A stretch of DNA of 9,498 nt from Deltaproteobacteria bacterium (lineage in GTDB: Bacteria > Desulfobacterota > UBA8473), in NCBI GenBank assembly GCA_030643245.1, contig DAOWME010000108.1:1-9498 (forward strand). The letters are read 5' to 3'. Shown one piece after another: positions 6,884 through 9,498 of the stretch. The notes below the pieces were generated by a model that was not told where the DNA came from, searched no databases, and was given only the letters and a program-made list of their open reading frames with translations. The translations under genes and the position numbers were made by a program. The stretch's first letter is position 1. Each line of letters opens with the position of its first letter.

Positions 6884-6928
6884 TTGAGTTTCCAAATTCC
6901 TGAAGTGTAAAATTTTAAAAGGGGTCCT

Positions 6929-7660
6929 GTGGGGAAAGATCATAAGATCAGAAGTCTGAGCAAATTGATGTCGTATATACTCAGACATCGGCCTGACGAG
7001 TTCGGCCTAGTTCTTGACGAAGAAGGGTTTATCCCCCTAAAAGAGCTGCATAAGGCCATTACTGAAGAAGAAGGCTGGTCTTATGTGCGTATGGCAGACA
7101 TCAAACAGGCTGTGTATGCAAGTGACAGGGAACGGTTCCGGATGGACGAAAAGAGAATAAGGGCAAGTTACGGTCACTCTTCGCCAGTGAAAATTCAATA
7201 TGAGCCATCTGTACCCCCAAAGGTTTTATATCACGGAACAAGGCGAAAGGCATACCCAAGCATCCTGCGTAATGGTCTGAGCCCCATGGTCCGTCAATAT
7301 GTACATCTGACTACTTCCAGGGAACTCGCCCTACGTATTGGATGTCGCCGGGACCCTGCTCCGGTCTTGTTGACAATTAACTCCAGGAGAGCGAATGAGG
7401 AAGGTATTACCTTCTATCTTGCAAATGAGTTGATTTATCTGGTGGAAGCCTTGCCTGTTGAATACTTTACCGGCCCTCCTCTTCCTCAAGAGAAGAAGGA
7501 GAAGAAAGTAGAGAAGAAGCAAGAAGAGGAACTGGAGATCCCGGAATATATGTTGTTCGCCAGGGGGTTACATCCTCACAAGGAGTTGAAGGGAAAAAGC
7601 AAGAAAGGTCCCTCGTGGAAGGATGAACACCGGAAATACAGACGTCAAAAGAATAGATAG
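6929..7660 (+). CDS. kptA: RNA 2'-phosphotransferase, Tpt1/KptA family, with C-terminal extension
   Basis: Tpt1/KptA transfers an internal 2'-phosphate of RNA to NAD+, yielding 2'-OH RNA, nicotinamide and ADP-ribose 1'',2''-cyclic phosphate. In fungi this ends tRNA splicing; the bacterial substrate is generally unknown. Family hallmarks: SKLMSYILRHRP with the Arg-His pair R19-H20; ERF near 68-70; IRASYGHS (77-84); LYHGT (100-104); VHLTTS (125-130); and the RR pair at 140-141 before the PVLLTI strand. These supply the Arg-His-Arg-Arg residues expected for catalysis. The core ends near residue 183, and the family is usually about 180 long. Here about 60 further residues follow, rich in Lys/Glu and then strongly basic. 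The GTG start has AAAGGGG about 5 bases upstream. It lies 45 bases after plsY, probably on the same transcript. Confidence 0.92.
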   Translation: MGKDHKIRSLSKLMSYILRHRPDEFGLVLDEEGFIPLKELHKAITEEEGWSYVRMADIKQAVYASDRERFRMDEKRIRASYGHSSPVKIQYEPSVPPKVLYHGTRRKAYPSILRNGLSPMVRQYVHLTTSRELALRIGCRRDPAPVLLTINSRRANEEGITFYLANELIYLVEALPVEYFTGPPLPQEKKEKKVEKKQEEELEIPEYMLFARGLHPHKELKGKSKKGPSWKDEHRKYRRQKNR

Positions 7661-7706
7661 TGCCCATCCAGAAATGAGGATTTTTGTTCAAGATCAAGGC
7701 ATGCGA

Positions 7707-7753
7707 AAAAAATAACCGCAGGCATATGTTTAATATTCCGAGGATTATTTTTT
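7707..7753. repeat. AT-rich inverted repeat after kptA
   Basis: AAAAAATAACC (7707-7717) can pair with GGaTTATTTTTT (7742-7753) around a 24-base loop. A stem made only of A-U pairs with a long loop is weak, though it ends in a T-run and lies 46 bases after the kptA stop. It could contribute to termination on either strand. The rest of 7661-7985 shows no gene, RNA gene or clear site. Confidence 0.25.
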
Positions 7754-7985
7754 GAGCATAACGCAGATATTGTGCAAAAAGACCCTTTATGGATGGACAC
7801 TAGATAATGATGAGGCATATAAACCTAGGGACGTGGCCGAAATAACTTCTCCATTTGTACATCTCATCTTCAGGCCATCTTTGCCCGATCTTAAAACACA
7901 AAATCCTCGAAATAGGCAAAACTATTCCTGTGGTTTTGTATTTTCAGATCGAACAAATCTAACCTAAATCCGAAGGGTCTTGGTG

Positions 7986-8410
7986 TCAATCCGCTACACT
8001 CCGCTTCCAGAATGCCATGATCCCGTCTTTCCCAAAAGAGACCTGTATTAACTCCCAGCCTTGACTACCCCTTTTGTTTAAGATTAACAGATCTTCCAAC
8101 TTGAGTGGTTTGGTTATCGGTGTCTTGCACGTATGCTGTTCACATTCAAAAACCGTGGGCTTCCGTTTGTGGGCGTGAGTTCCTTCACAAAGGGGGAAAT
8201 CTTCGAAAGTCTCCTGCCTTCATCTCCTTCCGGCCGAAGCAGGAGCACCTTGTTGGACAGAAACCTGTTTAGCAACAAGCAGACCATATCCATAGTAGCC
8301 TCAAGAGCGGGATCTCCGGCAATCAAAACCTCCATGGCTGGACCCACTATGAAATCAAGTGCGTTCAAGAACTGAGAATGTCCCGCCGGGTACGCCGCAA
8401 AATGTTGGAT
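7986..8410 (-). pseudogene. C-terminal relic of a DUF255 (YyaL/SSP411-type thioredoxin-domain) protein, frameshifted and 5'-truncated
   Basis: On the minus strand, the reading frame entering from 8410 gives IQHFAAYPAGHSQFLNALDF. It continues with VGP-x-x-EVLIAGDP, NKVLLLRPEGDEG and ISPFVKELTPTNG. This is the pattern of the last part of DUF255 proteins, which are normally about 600-700 residues. The frame breaks near 8158-8166. One missing base there restores KPTVFECEQHTCKTPIT, the conserved cysteine-containing end of the family. After LEDLL the restored frame continues as SQGWELIQV...GIMAFWKR to a TGA at 7988-7986. That tail looks like a DUF4177-type small domain rather than DUF255, so a deletion may have joined two genes. 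There is no upstream part: homology ends at the border of element B. Recognition is by motif memory; a protein search would settle it. Confidence 0.6.
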
Positions 8411-8608
8411 CTGTGCAGTTGAGCAGGATTGCGTTAAGCGCCGGCTGCTTATTTCGTTTGCTTATTATACGTAAGAACCTGGCCAACATCCAAATATACA
8501 TACAAGACTTATCACCCCATTACATATACAACCTTATGCCAGATTGTAGTTTATAACAAGCAAACGAAATAAGTAGACGGCAAGCGGTAAACCTGCTCAA
8601 CTGCACAG
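8411..8608. repeat. Element B: 198-bp fold-back repeat (MITE-like), long form of element A
   Basis: The termini are perfect 17-bp inverted repeats, CTGTGCAGTTGAGCAGG (8411-8427) and its complement (8592-8608). Inside each end is an 18-20 base segment that does not pair well (with GCGTTAAGCGCC on the left, GGCAAGCGGTAAA on the right). Next comes a second pair of arms, CTTATTTCGTTTGCTT (8448-8463) and AAGCAAACGAAATAAG (8558-8573), extendable to about 22 bases with one mismatch, around an AT-rich centre of about 80-90 bases. There is no open frame of note, and no target duplication could be recognised. The left border coincides with the end of the DUF255 relic; the right border is 16 bases from the toxin-antitoxin promoter. 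Confidence 0.8.
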
Positions 8609-8623
8609 GTCGAAAAGTTTTAT

Positions 8624-8651
8624 TTGACTTCATAAGTGACCATGGTATTAT
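8624..8651 (+). promoter_or_regulatory. promoter of the toxin-antitoxin operon
   Basis: TTGACT (8624-8629), a 16-base spacer and TATTAT (8646-8651) make 10 of 12 consensus bases. The start codon of the antitoxin is 50 bases downstream. The -10 box lies inside the palindrome at 8637-8661. Confidence 0.6.
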
Positions 8652-8661
8652 AACCATGTCA
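8637..8661. promoter_or_regulatory. palindromic operator overlapping the -10 of the toxin-antitoxin promoter
   Basis: CATGGT (8641-8646), six bases ATTATA, then ACCATG (8653-8658) form a perfect inverted repeat. TGAC and TCA extend it outwards with a one-base offset. Phd/YefM-type antitoxins bind such palindromes over their own promoter and repress it, with the toxin as co-repressor. The position is exactly where autoregulation is expected; binding itself is inferred. Confidence 0.6.
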
Positions 8662-8700
8662 GTACAATCCTTTTTGATTCAAGGATAAGGAGTCTTCAAA

Positions 8701-8934
8701 ATGGAAAATCAAGTATCCAAATCAAAATTCAAGCCCCGTGCCCTGGAATATTTTCGGAAGGTGGAAAGAACAGGTAAGGCATTAATCATCACTGATCGTG
8801 GTAAACCTGTCTTACAAATCGTACCCTACTCCGAGAAGCCTGCAGATGTCCTCAGAATCCTCCGAAATTCCGTTATCAAGTATGAAGATCCAACGGAACC
8901 GGTAGGGTTAAATGACTGGGAGGCTTTAAAGTGA
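8701..8934 (+). CDS. Antitoxin, Phd/YefM family
   Basis: A 77-residue protein with the family's N-terminal DNA-binding fold: KSKFKPRALEYFRKVERTGK followed by the beta hairpin ALIITDRGKPVLQIVPY (about 26-43). The C-terminal 30 residues, with DP-x-EPVGLNDWEALK, should be the flexible segment that wraps and blocks the toxin. It would neutralise the PIN nuclease encoded next and repress the operon through the palindrome at 8637-8661. A strong AAGGAG lies 8 bases before the ATG. Its TGA stop overlaps the toxin GTG (GTGA), so the two are translationally coupled with antitoxin first, as usual. Confidence 0.87.
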   Translation: MENQVSKSKFKPRALEYFRKVERTGKALIITDRGKPVLQIVPYSEKPADVLRILRNSVIKYEDPTEPVGLNDWEALK

Positions 8935-9326
8935 TATTGCTGGATACTCATGTTTGGATTTGGTTTATCAGTAATCCTGAATTACTTTCCAAAGCGGCAA
9001 AAAAGTCAGTTGAGACAGCCATGGAAGAGAAAGGGATATTCATCTCTTGCATCAGCGCATGGGAGGTTGCCCTTTTGTCGGCAAAAAAACGATTAGAGCT
9101 CACCTTGGATGCAACCGACTGGATAGCCGCGTCAGAAAAGCTTCCATTTTTTCAATTCATACCGGTTGACAATCAAGTGGCTGTCAAGTCCGTCAACTTG
9201 CCTCAACCTCTCCATTCCGATCCCGCAGACCGCATCATTATTGCGTCCGCAATCACCATAGGCGCCCCGGTAGTTACAAAAGATGAAAAACTATGGCATT
9301 ATCCCCATGTGCAAACCATCTGGTAA
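8931..9326 (+). CDS. PIN-domain toxin, VapC-like ribonuclease
   Basis: A single PIN domain fills this 131-residue protein, the normal toxin length. PIN toxins are Mg2+-dependent endoribonucleases that cut tRNA or rRNA and stop growth. The acidic metal ligands are all visible: D5 (LLDTHVWIW), E45 (ISAWEVALL), D100 (SDPADRIIIA) and D118 (VTKDEKL). HSDPADRIIIASA followed by GAPVVTKDEKLW is typical of the VapC subgroup paired with Phd/YefM-type antitoxins. No damage is seen, so the toxin is likely active. The GTG start is supported by the 4-base overlap with the antitoxin. The actual RNA target cannot be read from the sequence. Confidence 0.9.
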   Translation: MILLDTHVWIWFISNPELLSKAAKKSVETAMEEKGIFISCISAWEVALLSAKKRLELTLDATDWIAASEKLPFFQFIPVDNQVAVKSVNLPQPLHSDPADRIIIASAITIGAPVVTKDEKLWHYPHVQTIW

Positions 9327-9421
9327 GAGAGTGATTAGTGCCAGGCCATGGGGGAGATATAAAACCAAGCGGCATGTTACAAAAAGGCAATGGATAAATA
9401 TACTGAATGGCTCGACAGGCA

Positions 9422-9443
9422 ACTTGCAGACTGTTCTGCAAGT
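9422..9443. repeat. perfect 9-bp hairpin after the toxin gene
   Basis: ACTTGCAGA, loop CTGT, TCTGCAAGT. It lies about 95 bases after the toxin stop codon. It is not followed by a T-run (GTTGACC follows), so it is not a standard terminator; it may be a Rho-resistant RNA end or part of a repeat. Confidence 0.5.
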
Positions 9444-9498
9444 GTTGACCAAAAAGTTGACCAAAACAGAAAAAGGGGCTAACCAATGTTGGCTAACC
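9444..9498 (+). repeat. short tandem direct repeats at the right edge
   Basis: GTTGACCAAAA occurs twice in tandem with a 12-base period (9444-9454, 9456-9466). GGCTAACC occurs twice (9477-9484, 9491-9498), separated by AATGTT. The window ends in the last copy, so the array may continue. No function can be assigned. Confidence 0.45.

Noticed and set aside
6551..6988. 145-codon minus-strand frame across plsY and the start of kptA
   Set aside because: It is antisense to plsY, which carries all three family motifs; no ribosome site or motif of its own.
7752..7967. 71-codon plus-strand open frame
   Set aside because: It starts at TTG with no ribosome site, has no recognisable motif and unusual composition, and lies in a decayed intergenic stretch.
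8133..8375. 80-codon plus-strand open frame
   Set aside because: It is the antisense shadow of the DUF255 relic, which has recognisable conserved motifs on the other strand.
8411..8608. Element B as an integron attC site (GTTGAGC and GCTCAAC fit GTTRRRY and RYYYAAC)
   Set aside because: The two core-like heptamers are in the wrong order for attC, no integrase or cassette array is present, and the family also contains a short form without the centre.
9422..9443. Intrinsic terminator of the toxin-antitoxin operon
   Set aside because: The hairpin is perfect but no T-run follows, so the usual terminator signature is absent.
9390..9482. 30-codon plus-strand open frame after the toxin
   Set aside because: Too short, it contains the hairpin and direct repeats, and no family is recognised; could be the remnant of a gene start but cannot be supported.

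Overview
The window reads as a chromosomal segment of a Gram-negative bacterium. Apolipoprotein N-acyltransferase (lnt) and the start of an HflK-like gene imply an inner and an outer membrane or lipoprotein system. The gene set (lnt-prfB-hemC cluster, an AcuB-like CBS-ACT protein, plsY, a KptA-type phosphotransferase, DUF255 remnant, Phd/PIN toxin-antitoxin pair) would suit a deltaproteobacterial (Desulfobacterota/Syntrophobacterales-like) genome. That placement is inference from gene content, not from a marker search.

Layout. (1) 1-53, minus strand: 5' tip of an hflK-like gene with Shine-Dalgarno and a sigma70-type promoter. (2) 157-219: a 63-bp palindromic repeat (element A). (3) 256-1477, plus strand: a promoter, a leader with three short inverted repeats, then an orphan OppD/DppD-type peptide ABC transporter ATPase. 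Its 3' end overlaps hemC by 42 bp tail to tail. (4) 6048-1436, minus strand: a run of genes that looks like one transcription unit. It holds an AcuB-like CBS-ACT protein, a 61-residue unknown, lnt, prfB (release factor 2, with a complete +1 programmed frameshift site) and hemC (porphobilinogen deaminase). (5) 6112-6207: two consensus-like promoters back to back, one for the CBS-ACT unit and one for plsY. (6) 6290-7660, plus strand: plsY (acyl-phosphate-dependent glycerol-3-phosphate acyltransferase) and a Tpt1/KptA RNA 2'-phosphotransferase with an unusual lysine-rich tail. (7) 7661-8608: decayed region with no intact gene. It contains a frameshifted C-terminal relic of a DUF255 (YyaL-type) protein, cut off exactly at a 198-bp fold-back repeat (element B) that belongs to the same family as element A. 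(8) 8624-9326, plus strand: a promoter with an overlapping palindromic operator, a Phd/YefM-type antitoxin and a PIN-domain toxin with GTGA overlap. (9) 9327-9498: a perfect 9-bp hairpin and short direct repeats, no convincing gene.

How it fits together. The left two-thirds is housekeeping: lipoprotein maturation, translation termination, tetrapyrrole synthesis and phospholipid synthesis. The right end (7.7-9.5 kb) is accessory DNA: gene relic, mobile-like repeat and toxin-antitoxin pair. The most unusual items are the two-member fold-back repeat family (A is B without its centre), the gene relic bounded by element B, the KptA tail, and a G-quadruplex motif in the transcript just after the CBS-ACT stop codon. 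I did not find convincing evidence of a wholly new multi-gene system.
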